Assembly (NCBI GenBank): GCA_004802725.1 | Contig: SGPM01000055.1 | Coordinates: 1-64,000, forward strand | Direction of reading: 5' to 3' | DNA length: 64,000 nucleotides | Source of the DNA: Antrodiella citrinella | Taxonomy: Eukaryota; Basidiomycota; Agaricomycetes; Polyporales; Steccherinaceae | Part shown: positions 51,258-63,341 of the stretch, piece by piece | Position numbering within the stretch: position 1 is the first letter of the stretch | Layout: the number at the start of each line of letters is the position of its first letter | Notes under the pieces: model-generated | Database searches by the model: none | What the model was told of the DNA's origin: nothing | Seen by the model: the letters and a program-made list of their open reading frames with translations, nothing else | Made by a program: the position numbers and the translations under genes

Positions 51258-52809
51258 ATGTCGGGTCCCGCTTCCATTCAGACACTTTCTATCCAGTCTT
51301 TGCATGGGGAGCACAAGTCCACCGCGATGCACATTGAGGATCAAGATCAAGAGCGCGATCATGAGGCTTCCACTACTGTCTCGGCCGACGAGACTATCCA
51401 CTATACCAAGTATCCTAACCAGTGGTCGAGGATTCGGTATGTCATCTTTCTCCGCCATATGTGCACACCTTTTTATATCGTATTACAGTGAACACATCAG
51501 GGAGCCTGCTGCAGAGTTCTTTGGTGTCATGATCCTCATCATATTCGGTGCCGGCGTCGACTGTCAAGTTACGTTGTCTGGCAACACAGGTGTAGCTTCC
51601 GGTCCCAAAGGCGTACGTTCTTGACACTAACTACTGTCTTTGTGCTGTATTGATTTTTTGTGCGACAGGATTATCTCTCCATCAACTTCGCTTGGGCTGT
51701 TGGTCAGTCATGACGCATACTCCACATTCGCTCTGACTGACATCGACGTATAGGTACCGCTATGGGTGTTTGGGTATCTGGTGGCATTTCCGGCGGACAC
51801 ATCAACCCTGCTGTCACCATTGCTATGGCTACTTTCCGCGACTTCCCATGGCGAAAAGTTCCCGCATTCATCGCTGCGCAAGTCATGGGCGGTCTTTGCG
51901 GTGCAGGAATCGTATACGCCAACTACATCCATGCCATCGATATTTTCGAGGGTGGTCGCCACATTCGTACGGTCCCAGGCACTGCGGGTCTATTTTCAAC
52001 GTACGCTGTGAGTGTGATTGAATCGTTGTTCTCAGGCCTGCATACTCAATTTGTCGGATTCCCAGGCCTCGTACATGACCAATGTCTCTTCCTTCTTCGA
52101 CGAGGTACGTGCCGCAGCAATCGTTTCCGCTTATTGTCCTGATTATCTCTCTTTACCTCCAGTTCGTCGGAACGGCTGTACTCTTAATCGTTGTATGCGC
52201 TCTCAATGATAACCGCAACACCCCCCCTCCCCCCGGTCTTGCACCACTTGTCCTCTTCCTCCTCATCCTTGGTATCGGTGCTGCATTAGGTTTCCAAACT
52301 GGTCGGTCACGTCGGTTTTTGTCGTTTTGTACACTTCCTGACGTACCACAGGTTATGCTATCAACCCTGCTCGCGACTTCGGTCCAAGATTGCTCACTTC
52401 TATGGTTGGCTACGGAAAGGAAGTTTACACGTTCAGGAAGTAAGTCTCGCAAAAAGGTTTTTTCAGCTCCGGTGGTGTCTGATTCGAATGCGTATAGTCA
52501 ATACTGGCTCTGGTGCCCTATCCTTGGTCCCATCCTGGGTGCCTTAGGTCAGTCCTTTCCCCGTGCTTGTTTTACCGGTCTCTGACGTACGATATCACAG
52601 TTGGTACTTTCTTCTACGATGCATTCCTTTACCTTGGCGCGGAGAGTATCTTGAACAAGCCGTGAGTTTCGCCGCACTTCTACATATTTTCATAGCACTA
52701 ACCGCTCGGTGTGAACAGAAATGCGGCTGCCAAGGCTCATCACTTGCGTGCAAGGAACGCGGAGAGGCAAAAGGTCCCTGCTGGTCCCGGCACAAAAGAA
52801 GAAGTTTAA
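51258..52809 (+). CDS. Aquaglyceroporin (MIP family channel)
   Basis: Ten exons (51258-51436, 51489-51612, 51669-51702, 51754-52007, 52066-52104, 52163-52301, 52352-52439, 52498-52547, 52601-52661, 52719-52809) give 352 residues and six membrane spans. Both pore boxes are intact: [11 protein letters not shown] in the first half and [12 protein letters not shown] in the second. The Asp following the second NPAR is the aquaglyceroporin mark that widens the pore for glycerol. The hydrophilic N-terminus (about 65 residues) and a charged tail are cytosolic. Fungal members carry water, glycerol and other small solutes across the plasma membrane. The substrate is not tested. The ATG at 51258 is preferred; an in-frame upstream extension would begin at a poorer context. 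Confidence 0.9.
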
Positions 52810-53527
52810 TGGTCTTTCTCCCCACACGTTCTTTACTTGCATATCTTCTTTTTTGGTACCCACGGTTGTTGTTGTGTCTGCGGCTTCAGTGTTAATATTA
52901 CCTGTACAATATAGTACGTAATGTACAACTTCTGAGACTCGTAAATGAGTCTTACTTGGTCCTGTGAATGACGACTTGTTGCGATGCTTACGCCTGCCAC
53001 GGCTGCCTTCCTATTTCTATGAACTCGAAAATCACGGACTCAGGACTAAAGTTGCGGCTCATGCATATGCGCTCATGTCCCTGAAGACCCACATTTAGTG
53101 CGCGACGGATTGAGTGATCGAGTGACTCGCCCAAATCAACCTTTGTTCAATCTCCCCGAAGTGCGTGCACCGGGGCCAAATTCGAAATGGCTACCACTGT
53201 ACCAGCCCGGGTCCACCGTGCGTGCCGTACCAATCCGAATTTTTCGGCATAAATTTAAAGTGGTCTTGACATCCGAACCATAGTTGTTTGGACAACGAAT
53301 ATTGTATATTTATTTGTCCGTACGGCACTCTGCCATCGATATAATCCGAGTCGTTGAGGAAATGGGTCAAGATTGATCTTACTTGTACAAGGTGAACATT
53401 GAAAAGTCGTCGAACCCGCGACGTGCGGATGCTAGTGACAGACTCAGACCCCAGATGCTCTCCCCGCCTCCAGCACATGGCGATCTATGGCGATGCAAAA
53501 AGCAGAAAATTTTCAAATTGAGGGCCA
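52810..53527. other. Convergent intergenic region
   Basis: It lies between the stops of the aquaporin and ZNG1 genes. Short frames only, without family likeness. Confidence 0.5.
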
Positions 53528-55182
53528 TTACGATAAATCGTCCCCGACCACCGCCTCCAGACTTTGTCTGACCCTCTCGTCGAGACCCTTCCCGATGAGC
53601 ACCAATTTCCCGTCGTCTGGCAGCCCCACACTCCCCCGCTCTGTGCCTCCCTCCACAGCGGAGATCTCATAGATACTCCGCACTCCCTGCAACACTAGGA
53701 CTTGCCCCGTCTCTGATGTAAAAATACCTTTACACCGGAGAATTTCAACCCGCTTGTCAGAAATTTCGTCTCCCGGCAAATGGTTCTCCCACAGCGCAGT
53801 CCGGATCCACTCGTCCAGCTTCAGCTGTCGCTCTGCCGAGAGCACGGTGCATCGGACCTGCAAACTCGACACACCCCGCAACTCATAATGATGCTGCCCC
53901 GCGTGATTGTGGGCAGCATGTTCCCCGTTTTCGCAATTTGTGGCGGCACAGTCGTGATCATGGTGGTCCGCCGCCATCGCGCGGCGCTCTCGAACCAACC
54001 TATCTGGGCCGTATGCTCCGATCGCCATGATGTTCCCCAGGTCTATTTCGCCCCTGATCGTTCGGTAGAGAGTAGCGGCGGGGTTAACATGTGAGATGAG
54101 AGATTGCAAATGATTGGCTCGAGTTGCGTCGACCAGGTCCGTCTTGTTGAGCAGTATGATATCAGCTCCAGCGATCTGCCTGAAGAAACAAAGTATGTGT
54201 GGACAATTAAGTGGACGCCACAATTGCCATGTGTTGACGCCTATTTGTGCGTACCTGACACTTTCCCCGATACCATCGACTACTCGGTCTTCTTCAATTT
54301 GCTAGCAGTGCGTAAGATGCAGTGCTGTGGAGCGGGGGGATCGAAGCTTTGTCTTCGTACTCACCTTCTGCCCAAACACCGCATCTACCACACAGAGAAC
54401 GCCGTCCAGATGGATATGTCGCCCCAGTCCCTTCGAATACTCCTCGTTCTGCCAAAACATCGACGCGATAGGTCCTGTACCGAGCATTTCGGTCAGCGGC
54501 TCATTGCACGTATAAACGGCGGTCGAACTCACCAGGATCTGCCAGGCCTGTCGTCTCCAGCAGGATATGGTCGAACGCGCCCTTCCGCTGCATTAGCTTC
54601 TCGATTGCAGCTACGCCAGTGTCTTTAATACTGCAGCACAAGCAGCCGTTGGCGAGCTCGAGGATTTCTTCAGAATTTTCCGCTGTGGGGTCGTCTTCCG
54701 ATGACACATTTATCGTCTTTGCTGTGGAACAACCGTCATACATCAGTTCGTCGTCCTGTATAGCATTTGCAAAGAAGAGAGGTACTGACATTCAATGTCC
54801 TACTCGAAGAGAGTTTTTGAGCTTTGTAGCGGTCGAATGACTACGGCTGTAAGACTCACTAACCGCTGTGTCCCCAAACTCGTTCATGACCACGGCGATT
54901 CGATATCCATGTCGTTCGGTCAATATGCGCCTACGTTATGTCTAGCCTTAGCCGCACACCGAGGTGAGAGGATCCGCACCTGATCAACGTCGACTTGCCA
55001 GCACCGAGAAAACCAGTGATAATTGTGAGCGGAACCGTAACTTCAGGTACGTCCGTATCCGAGGTATCTATGCTCGACAGAGCGGCAGGAGGCTCGACCT
55101 CCAGGAGGGTTCTGTGAGAATCTGAGTAAGCGAGAGCTATTTGGAGAACACCAGGTATGTACGGAATCTCATCGTCGTCCAT
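53528..55182 (-). CDS. CobW/COG0523 GTPase, ZNG1-type zinc chaperone
   Basis: Seven exons (55182-54980, 54930-54864, 54799-54790, 54721-54533, 54474-54365, 54301-54255, 54179-53528) give 425 residues. The P-loop is GFLGAGKST (about residues 57-65). The next blocks are [20 protein letters not shown], the metal-binding [23 protein letters not shown] and the guanine-specificity NKTD. A His-rich loop (HHDHD...[10 protein letters not shown]) precedes the C-terminal CobW domain. Members of this family deliver zinc to methionine aminopeptidase, which is the likely but inferred role here. Exon 3 is a 10-base microexon encoding DIE plus one base; without it the conserved DIE triplet and the reading phase are both lost. 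Confidence 0.9.
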
Positions 55183-55763
55183 CTTGTCATGCACTATTCA
55201 GGCAGTACGGCGTGGAAACGTGTTTCTAGTGAGCTTTACCTGCAGGTTCACCGAAAGTTGTAAGCAGTCGGAGTCTGAGTTCAACAACCGTTCCGGTCAA
55301 GGTGATTTGTGAACAATGTGGAGAGCTTTTGACAGAGAGACGCCCGACTACCCTGCCATACAATCACACACCATCGTCATGCTCCAACTGAAATCTTTTT
55401 CATTGCGCTGCTTTACGGTCGTATTAACCTAAGCTATAAAATGGTACACATAGATACGAGCGAGATAGTGAGTTTGTGAGGAACGAGTTGTAAGTTTAAA
55501 CACAACAAATTGTACGAAAATCAATCTATATGCATGAAGGTGAATGATAACAATCCGATTCAGAACATTGCAGCGGATAGTGTCATGACTGAGAATCCCG
55601 ATGAGTGTATAACGTCAGGCAATATATGGAACGTCGTAAACCAAGCGAATCTTACGGCACATCTGCAAGCATAACGAGACTCGATGAGAATGAGGTAGGT
55701 AAGAATGTAGAGTAGATACTCACCTAAAAACGCCGTTGTATCATCCGTGTACGGTCAATCTAT
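55183..55763. other. Intergenic between ZNG1 and P450 reductase
   Basis: It is AT-richer than the flanking genes. It should contain the 3' end of the reductase transcript and the ZNG1 promoter. No gene is seen. Confidence 0.5.
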
Positions 55764-58076
55764 CTATGACCACACATCCAGGAGCAGCCTACTCCTCTCC
55801 TTCAGTACCTTCAACTCCGCTACACCCTCAACCTCACCCGTTCCACCCTTCGCCTGGCCAAGGATCCTGCAAAGCGCTTCCTCGACACTCTTGCTCATGC
55901 TCTTTGCGTCTCCACAAATGTAGATGTAACCCTTGCCATTGAGGATAGCGTCGGCAATGGCCTCGGCGTCCTCCCAGATCAAGTCCTGAACGTAGATCTT
56001 GCTGCCGTCTGGCTTGAAGTTCTCGCGAGAGAACGCGCAGCGCATGGTGAACTTGCCGTGGAGCTCCTTGGCGTAGGAATCCCACTCATCGCCGTACAGG
56101 AAGTCTTGAGTCGAAGTGCGCGAACCGAAGTAGAGGCGGATGTTGCCCCAGTCAGCGAGACCTTCGGGGCCATTCTTCTCGATGGTACGACGGGCCATGG
56201 CGACACGTTCCTGCACGAAACCTCGGAAAGGTGCGACACCCTATAGACGAAGACTTAGCTGTCATGATCATCGAAGGAGCATAAAAGTTTGACTTACAGT
56301 TCCCGGTCCAATCATGATGACTGGGCTCTTTGGATTTGTGGGTAGTCTGAAAGTCGAGCGACGAACGTGAATAGGTGCCTTGTAGATGGCCTCCGCCTTG
56401 TAAGCGCCTCTGGGGCCCTCGATCGCGTATGCTGGTGCAACGATAACCTTCGCCGTGGATGCGTCTGTGGGGCTGCTGACGAGCGAAGTGGTCTCGCCGT
56501 TGGAAGCAGCCTTGAGGTTGAGCAAGAAGTTGGAGCCGACACCATAGATCGAGCGTTGATCGACCTTGTCCGAGTTGGATTCGTACTTGAGAACGACGAC
56601 TGTGATGTGGATGTGATTCGGGTAGAGCTTCGGTGACGAAGAGATGGAGTAGAACCGGGGCTGGAGACGGGTAATCGAAGAGATGATGATATCGAAAGGT
56701 ATCTTCCATGAAGTCGTGTTAGCCGGGGTAGGCAGTGCCTTGAGGTCGTCCTTAGCAGCAAACTGAAGAACCTCTCCGAGCTTGAGACATCCCTCAGCAA
56801 CGACAGCATTGTACTCCTCCTTATTAGTGCTGAGAGTCTTGAGTGTAGCTTCAGACTCGGGGTTAGGGGCAAACTTGGACAAGACACCGAGCATTTGACG
56901 ACCTGCGACGGCGCTGATATCGATGTAATAACGGAGAACCGTAACGTAGGTAGTGGGGACAGGGAATGGAACCTTGGCGAGTGCAGGGTCTAATGACTCG
57001 ATGCTAATGACAGTGTCCTTCTTGTCATGCAGGCCAAGTGCGCAGAGCAGACGCTCGACCTCGACCTCAGCGTTAGAGGGCCAGACACCAACGTGATCAC
57101 CGTGTTGATAGGTCATGCCGGATCCTTCAATACTGAGCTCGACGTGCACGCAGTGACGGTCGGCACCATCTGCGAAGAGCTCGCGGGCTGTGGAGATGGT
57201 GGCGGGGAAAGGGTTCTTGGCGTCGTGAATCCCACGGGACTTGGTCAAGGCACGAGCGGACAACTCTCCCAGATAAACCTTCTCCGCGGGGTAATCCTGC
57301 ACCTCGGAAACGACGAAGTCTGGGGTGTCACCACCCTGACCCTCCTCGACGTTCATAGCCTTGGCGAAAGCCTCCCACATACCATCCTTCCAGGCGAGGT
57401 AGTCCTCTTCCATACTCTTGTCGTCATCACCCTCGCCACGTTCACCCATCCTGACGGCACCCATCTTGGCCAAATCTCCGTCAACGTTCCTGGAGATGAC
57501 ATTGTAGTGCTCGTAAGTCTTGTTACCGAGACCGAAGACAACATATTTGAGGCCGGGAAGTTTGTGCTCGCCGTTGGAGAACTCGAAGGAATCGTCGGAG
57601 AGTTTCTGGCAGAGTTCGACGGCATTATCCGTGGGCTCACCCTCACCGTAGGTGGCCATGACGAAGATGACGCAGGAGTTCTCGGGGATTTGGTCGAGGT
57701 TCTCGAAGTCATATTCCTCGGGATCGCAAACGAGGGACGCGAGACCGAACTTGGACTTTGCTTCCTTTGCCAGACGAATAGCGTACTCCTCCGCAGTACC
57801 CGTTTGTGAGCCGTAGAAAATGACCACCCGTTTGTTCTGTTTGAAACGTCAGAAACAATTGGAAAAGAGGCGCGCGTGATGTGTACGACTTACACCATCC
57901 TTCATTTTCGCGATGAAGTCGCGGGGATTGCCACCACCGGTGGCCTGCTTGGTGGCAGGAGTGGGCGGGGCATTGGACTTTGATGCTGCGAAGATTTGGT
58001 CTTTGAAGAGGTACACGGCGGCAAAGACGACACCGAGAACGAGGATAAGGATGTCCGAAGACGAAGCGACTGCCAT
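55764..58076 (-). CDS. CPR1: NADPH-cytochrome P450 reductase
   Basis: Three exons (58076-57894, 57836-56298, 56240-55764) give 732 residues. An N-terminal membrane anchor (ILILVLGVVFAAVYLF, about residues 9-24) is followed by the FMN domain (IFYGSQTGTAEEYA, then FVMATYGEGEPTDNA and FGLGNKTYEHYN). The FAD domain follows, with HGDHVGVWPSN and the RFYSISSSP motif. The NADPH part has MIGPGTGVAPFRGF, YFGSRTSTQDFLY and IYICGDAKSM, ending DVWS as the family does. It passes electrons from NADPH to P450s and to squalene epoxidase at the ER. The ATG at 58076 puts the anchor at the start; an in-frame upstream extension lacks family likeness. Confidence 0.95.
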
Positions 58077-58651
58077 GGTTGCTAGACCGATGGGGTCGGG
58101 GGACGTGGGGGGCAACGACGACGGTGTGACGGTGAGGAGGAGGATGAGGTAGTCTAGACGAAAGACCGGGGACCAGGTCCTGAGCCAAGACGGGTGAATA
58201 TATATGATACGTGGAGGCCAAAAGATGTTAGACAATCTTCAAGTGGGCCCACAGCATCTCATTACGTAATGCATGTCAGCCACACCGACCGGCGACCTCG
58301 GCGCAGTCAACTTTGCCCGTCGCCGATCGCACACCTCATTTCACGGTCCTCTCGGAAACATACATATCATGAACACAAAACATATCATAGCTACGACAAT
58401 GGACCATGCACAGTTTCGTGTCGTCGAAGTCCCCACATCCGGTGATTCATTGGGTGCGCTACAATCTTCGCCATCTCTCCCACCTGCGCACTGTCACGGC
58501 CTAGCTCATACCCATACCATTCTCGAGCAGTCTCCGCCCACGATACCGTCGCTTGGGTACTGCATGCCCGATACATGAATCACATCGAGTTGCAACGCCA
58601 CATACCAGTCCAGTCAATAATCACGCGGCAGCCACAAAGATTGAAGACCAC
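58077..58651. other. Intergenic between P450 reductase and SET gene
   Basis: This is upstream of the reductase start and downstream of the SET gene stop. Short frames only. Confidence 0.5.
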
Positions 58652-60026
58652 TCACTCTGAATGTGACGCCGCCACCCATAGCGCATCGGCCGCTAGCTGT
58701 CCTCGCTCGCTCCAGTAGCCCTCCTCGTCCCCAAGAGCCCATATTTCACGCGCTATGGCAGTCGCCTCCCGGCCACTGATCTCATTGTTTCCCCATCTGG
58801 CGAATTGACTGTTGAGCTCCGTCATCTTCACCAGACGGACATCCGACGCTTGGGATAGTTCGTCCGGCAAGGTACAGACAGAACAGTCGCATTCAAAGTC
58901 ATACAGCGATTGGAGATACTGTCTGTGGACACAGGTGAGAAGCATGTGCGTCATGTTAAACACGTGAACGCAGTTCGCGCACCTCCGCTGGCTCCGGGGT
59001 TTCTTCGTATCGGTGTATGTCGTAAGGAGTTCCTGATAAATAGAAGCTGTATGAGCCAATTGCCGTTGTGTAGCAAGGACCGACCGTCCGCGCCAGGTAC
59101 TGACCTCACCCGCTTCGATGTTCTTCAGAGCGTGCACGACGAGCGCTCCCTCGCTCTCACGCCAAGTATAAACTGCATTGAACGCTTTCGAACAGCCATG
59201 ATTCAGCCTGGCTGTCCGAGGGAAAATTCCAGAGTCACTTCCTGCAGATATCGAATTTGTTTGAAAAATTGCTAGCGCGAATGCTTCGTTGTATTCAACG
59301 GAACGAGGCTCAAGGTCGGTGGGCATATGGACATATGAAAGGTTGTAGTATTTCTGACGCTGACGCGGGGTCAAGAGGGAGAGCTTTGATAATAGGACGG
59401 CTCCAGGTGAGGTATGGACTATGCGATCGAACGCAAGTGACATCAGCTGAAGGGTCGGGAACTTTGTACATTACGGACCTCTATTTGGCACGACGAACAA
59501 GGGTTCCTCATACAGAATCCGTTCACCTCGCTGCTTCTGTCAATCGCTTGCGCAGGGCGGTGAGGGGAAATCTTACAGTGATATTTCGGATTGCAATGGC
59601 GCCTTTGCCCTTGCCGGGAAGGTCAACCACAGCAAATGGTTGCTTCAATTCGTCGACATCCATGGATGCTATGGCAGGTGCATCGAATAGAAAGTATGTG
59701 TAATAGACATACAGTAGACCAGCTACTCCTCCGATGAGAAGAAGGTAGTTGAAAACGCGTCGTACAATCAACTGGAATGGATACAGTCGCGTCAATGCTG
59801 TGTCAAACTCTCGAGCAAGACCGCCAAGGCGTGCAGGCAAACGCACCAAACCATCGTTGGTATCTGGCATAGACCGTATCTCAGATGACAAACTTGCTGT
59901 CAGGTCCTTCGAAACGACATCGGTAGACTGGTTCTTTGCACTGCGTTGACGCGCAGACATGTTCGAAATTCCGTTGGTAACAGAAGGAGAGGGGCAAAGC
60001 GCGTCTCGACTCTCCACCGCCGACAT
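58652..60026 (-). CDS. SET-domain protein with N-terminal membrane span
   Basis: Five exons (60026-59577, 59530-59479, 59418-59105, 59032-58983, 58922-58652) give 378 residues in phase. The SET module starts near residue 128 (FAVVDLPGKGKGAIAIRNIT, then RGERILYEEPLFVV). It continues with PRTARLNHGCSKAFNAVYTW, the NHXC-type core, and GEELLTTYTD, and closes with a post-SET-like YDFECDCSVCTLP cluster. Such small fungal SET proteins are presumed lysine methyltransferases acting on non-histone targets, with unknown substrates. The first 125 residues are unusual: after a Ser-rich head comes a clear hydrophobic span (YLLLIGGVAGLLYVYYTYFL, about 93-112). The intron at 59478-59419 was chosen over shorter alternatives because it restores the family sequence. 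Confidence 0.82.
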
Positions 60027-60289
60027 GAGTCCGTTTCAAACATCAACGAAACATGAACTCCAAGCGGCCATGTTGTGGCACAGCAATCTCGGCAACTGCC
60101 GTCTAAGAAGGAGGCACGTGATGAGACACGTCGACAGTGATCGGGGCTGAAGTGGCTGAAGTGCGAGTTCATCATCATCTCGCTCATTTTCTCCTTTGAC
60201 TCCTGCACTCCTTTGCTCGGTGACTACGCGGATCGTATCCCTGGTCATCCCTCTTCCATTCCTTCTTATTTGTAGATCGAGGGGACACG

Positions 60290-61772
60290 ATGTCGTTCAT
60301 GCGGTGAGTACAACAATGATGAACGAGCACTAGCTGCAGCATTGACGCTATCACGTCTAGACTTGCGCTATGCGTGGCTGGAGTGTACTCTATGTTTCTG
60401 GTAAGTTGAAACTTTATCTGAGGTGTACTTATCATGCTCATACTGGCCTCGTAGCTTTGGGCAATAGCTCAAGAACGCTGTACGTTTCTTGTACACCTTG
60501 TGCAAATTGCGACCCACAGCTCATCTCCGGAACCCTGCAGTGTCGGTTCCCTTCCAATCTCTAGACGGCACTTCAGCCGACAAATTTCGCTCCCCACTCT
60601 TCTTGGGAACATGTCAGAGCGCACTCAGCTCCCTCTCGGCCCTGATATATATCTTGTTTCGAAGAAGACACAATCAGAGTATTTCTCAAATACTCGGGAT
60701 TGATTCCGCTCCTTCTCCGCAACCTACTGTCAATGGAAACGGCAAAGCAAACGGAGTAGCAAACGGAAAGACACATACGAACGGGCATGCCAACCACGAC
60801 AAACTTTCGACGCGTTTTAGCACACAATCCCTTCTACTCCGCTACCTGCAATGCTCCGTCTTTATCACCTCTGCCGCCCCGTTCGGCTTTGCCGCGCTGT
60901 CTTACATCACATATCCCGCCATGGTCTTGGGGAAATCATGCAAACTCGTACCCGTTATGCTCATGAATGTCCTCATGTACCGACGTAAGTTCGCCCCGCA
61001 CAAATACCTCGTCGTTGCGATGGTCACCGCCGGAATAACCATGTTCATGGGCTTCGGAGAGGAAAAGCCCTCGAAATCTCATTCCTCCTCGAAGAATGGC
61101 AACGGGGAACTGTCGATGTCGACGCAGGCCATCGGCCTAGTGTATCTGCTCATCAACCTCGCCATTGACGGAGCTACAAACTCGACTCAGGACGAGATCT
61201 TCGCGAGGTACAAGGTGACTGGGCAGCAGATGATGTTCTGGATCAACCTCTTCTGCACCGTCTTGACTTCCATCATCTCTGTCCTCCCATTGCCGTACAT
61301 CCCAGTCCTCCACCCATCCGACTCCGGAACCGAGCTAAGCGGCGCCCTGGAATTCATCAGGACACATCCCAGTGTGAAGATCCCCCTATTACAGTTTTCG
61401 TTGACGGGCGCGTTAGGGCAACTGTTCATTTTCGAAACGCTGCAACATTTCGGATCGTTGACTTTGGTGTAAGTGGCATTGTGCTTTCGCGCGCGCTGCT
61501 TCTTACGCGTTCTCCCGGCAGGACGATCACGTTGACGAGAAAGCTGTTTACGATGCTGCTTTCTGTCATGGTTTATAACCATAAGCTGACACCCGGCCAG
61601 TGGGGTGGTGCTGCTGTTGTGTTTGCCGGTATCTCTGTAGAAGCATGGGTTAAACGGAAAGGTAAGTCTGGGCTCTGAAATTTGTGTCATAGCATCTCTA
61701 AACACCGAGATAGACGTACACGCGAAGCGCGTCATTCAAGAAAAGGAGAAAGCCAAGATCAAAACATTGTAG
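60290..61772 (+). CDS. HUT1: HUT1/SLC35B1-type nucleotide-sugar transporter
   Basis: Six exons (60290-60303, 60361-60400, 60455-60479, 60541-61468, 61522-61661, 61714-61772) give 401 residues with about ten membrane spans. Family marks are [13 protein letters not shown] at the start, [20 protein letters not shown] and [10 protein letters not shown] in the middle, [19 protein letters not shown] with the family's NxTQD motif, and [20 protein letters not shown] later. A Lys-rich tail ([10 protein letters not shown]) suggests ER retention. HUT1 is described as an ER UDP-galactose transporter; animal SLC35B1 carries ATP/ADP. Residues about 85-110 are a low-complexity Asn-Gly loop ([18 protein letters not shown]). 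The first three coding exons are 14, 40 and 25 bases. Confidence 0.9.
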
Positions 61773-62110
61773 ATGCGAAACCAAATAACTTATTCTATCC
61801 TTGTTCTCTGCTGGAGGTGTGTCGATGGAACGGTGGCCATGAGACAAAGATTATGTATACCACACCATAGACAGGAGTTAATGCCACATCTGCGCCATCG
61901 TCGTGTCTCACATGTCAGTCGTCCTGTACAATATTGTTTTATTTCATAGACTACGATTGCACGGATCAGTGGCATCAATAAGGACCCCCTATGATATGGA
62001 CGATAGCGTAAACAATGGAAGTATGGTTGTAAGGTAGACACGGTGGGTTCAAGAAGAAAAGCAAGAAGAACAGGTCCAAATCCGAATGAAACACAAGAGC
62101 GGGGGTGCAA
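61773..62110. other. Convergent intergenic region
   Basis: It is the 338 bases between the stops of HUT1 and the STYX-like gene. Nothing is recognised. Confidence 0.5.
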
Positions 62111-63185
62111 TTACGATTGCATAGCATCTTCCTCTTCCTCGTCGCATTCTACTAGAAGCCGTTTACGGTCGTGGTTGCTGTAAGAAAGACTAGTCAGGAT
62201 CTGAAGCAGCAGGAGGACCAGGACGCGTCATACCGAGATTCGACGTCATCATCTTCATCATCCTCCCGCTTACGCCGCGTAGATACAATTCGCTGCTGTT
62301 GCGGGAACTTTTGAATAGCAAGACCAGCCTTATAGATGGACTCGTATTCCTACAAAGAACGCAATGAGGTGTGAGTCGATCGACCAAGACGCGTCGATCT
62401 TACTGACCTTGATCTGAGTCAGGAAGCCTCCATTGGGTGATATACAATACCGTCGGTTTTGTACAAGATGCAGGGCATCTTCCCATGACAGCTGATAATG
62501 TTGCATGACATACATTACCACGAAAGCCGGGGAGAGACTGATGCCGCCTATGACACCGAGGTGAGACTTATCGGGATGTAGGACCATAGAGCCACATACC
62601 ATTACAATGCACCAACGTTCGTCCGTTCTGCCTGGCTCCCGAGTCAATGAACTCCTTTGCACTGAGAGCAACATCAACAATCTCCATAGCGATGCCGGCA
62701 GAGAGTGTACGTACTCGGGAAACATTCGTATGAGGTTCTGCTCCTCGGTATCCTCGACATTCAGAGTCATGTACTGGAATTTCTCCGGGAACCGAGGACG
62801 AACAGCAAAGGCCTCCTTCACGTCGCGTATACAAAGGCTATGGACGAACGCGCCGATCACAAGTGGCGTCGCGAGTCAGTCTGTGGCCATTGGAGAGGGT
62901 GAGGTACGCGGTACGTACATGTGTGTGATTCCAAGTGCCTGCAACGTCTCCAGTGACTTCGATGCTTGCAGAGGCCCAAGGAAGAGGTGAGGCAGGATCT
63001 CCTGACATCGTCTGCGCATATCATAGCTAGAAAAGAGTGAAGTAGTCAATGGATGGATATACGATCGCGGGGAGTGGGCGTGTATGTACATACCTCCACT
63101 CGTCGCCGGGTCCTTGAATAAGTTCTCTAAGCTGTTCCTCTGAGATGCCCATCTGGGACTGCGGCGGGAGGATGGCGGCGGACAT
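62111..63185 (-). CDS. STYX-like dual-specificity pseudophosphatase
   Basis: Seven exons (63185-63094, 63026-62919, 62837-62715, 62661-62600, 62547-62408, 62349-62234, 62177-62111) give 235 residues. The DSP fold is clear: ILPHLFLGPLQASKSLETLQ, GITHILCIRDVKEAFAVRPR, a DTEEQNLIRMFP block, then LVHCNGGISLSPAFVVMYVM and a RRYCISPNGGFLTQIKEYES segment. The active-site signature HCX5R reads HCNGGISL, so the catalytic Arg is replaced by Leu while His and Cys remain. Animal STYX loses the Cys instead and acts as a phospho-binding scaffold. Catalysis is therefore unlikely here. The C-terminus is acidic. It is divergent from SHE9 over 156 bases. Confidence 0.88.
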
Positions 63186-63341
63186 GGTGGTAGAGAGTCA
63201 AGGTAGGTACTACAGTGGCTGGCCTGGCTGAGACCGAGAGAGAGTGGCCAGGTACATACGCGCCGGCGGGTATTAGGTAATCGATCGTACACAGTTTAGC
63301 ATTGTCCATTTCACAAACGCTCTTGGTCCTATTCTCTGTCA

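Noticed and set aside
57027..57809. 260-codon plus-strand frame
   Set aside because: It is a long antisense shadow of the P450 reductase reading frame, common in GC-rich, codon-biased genes.
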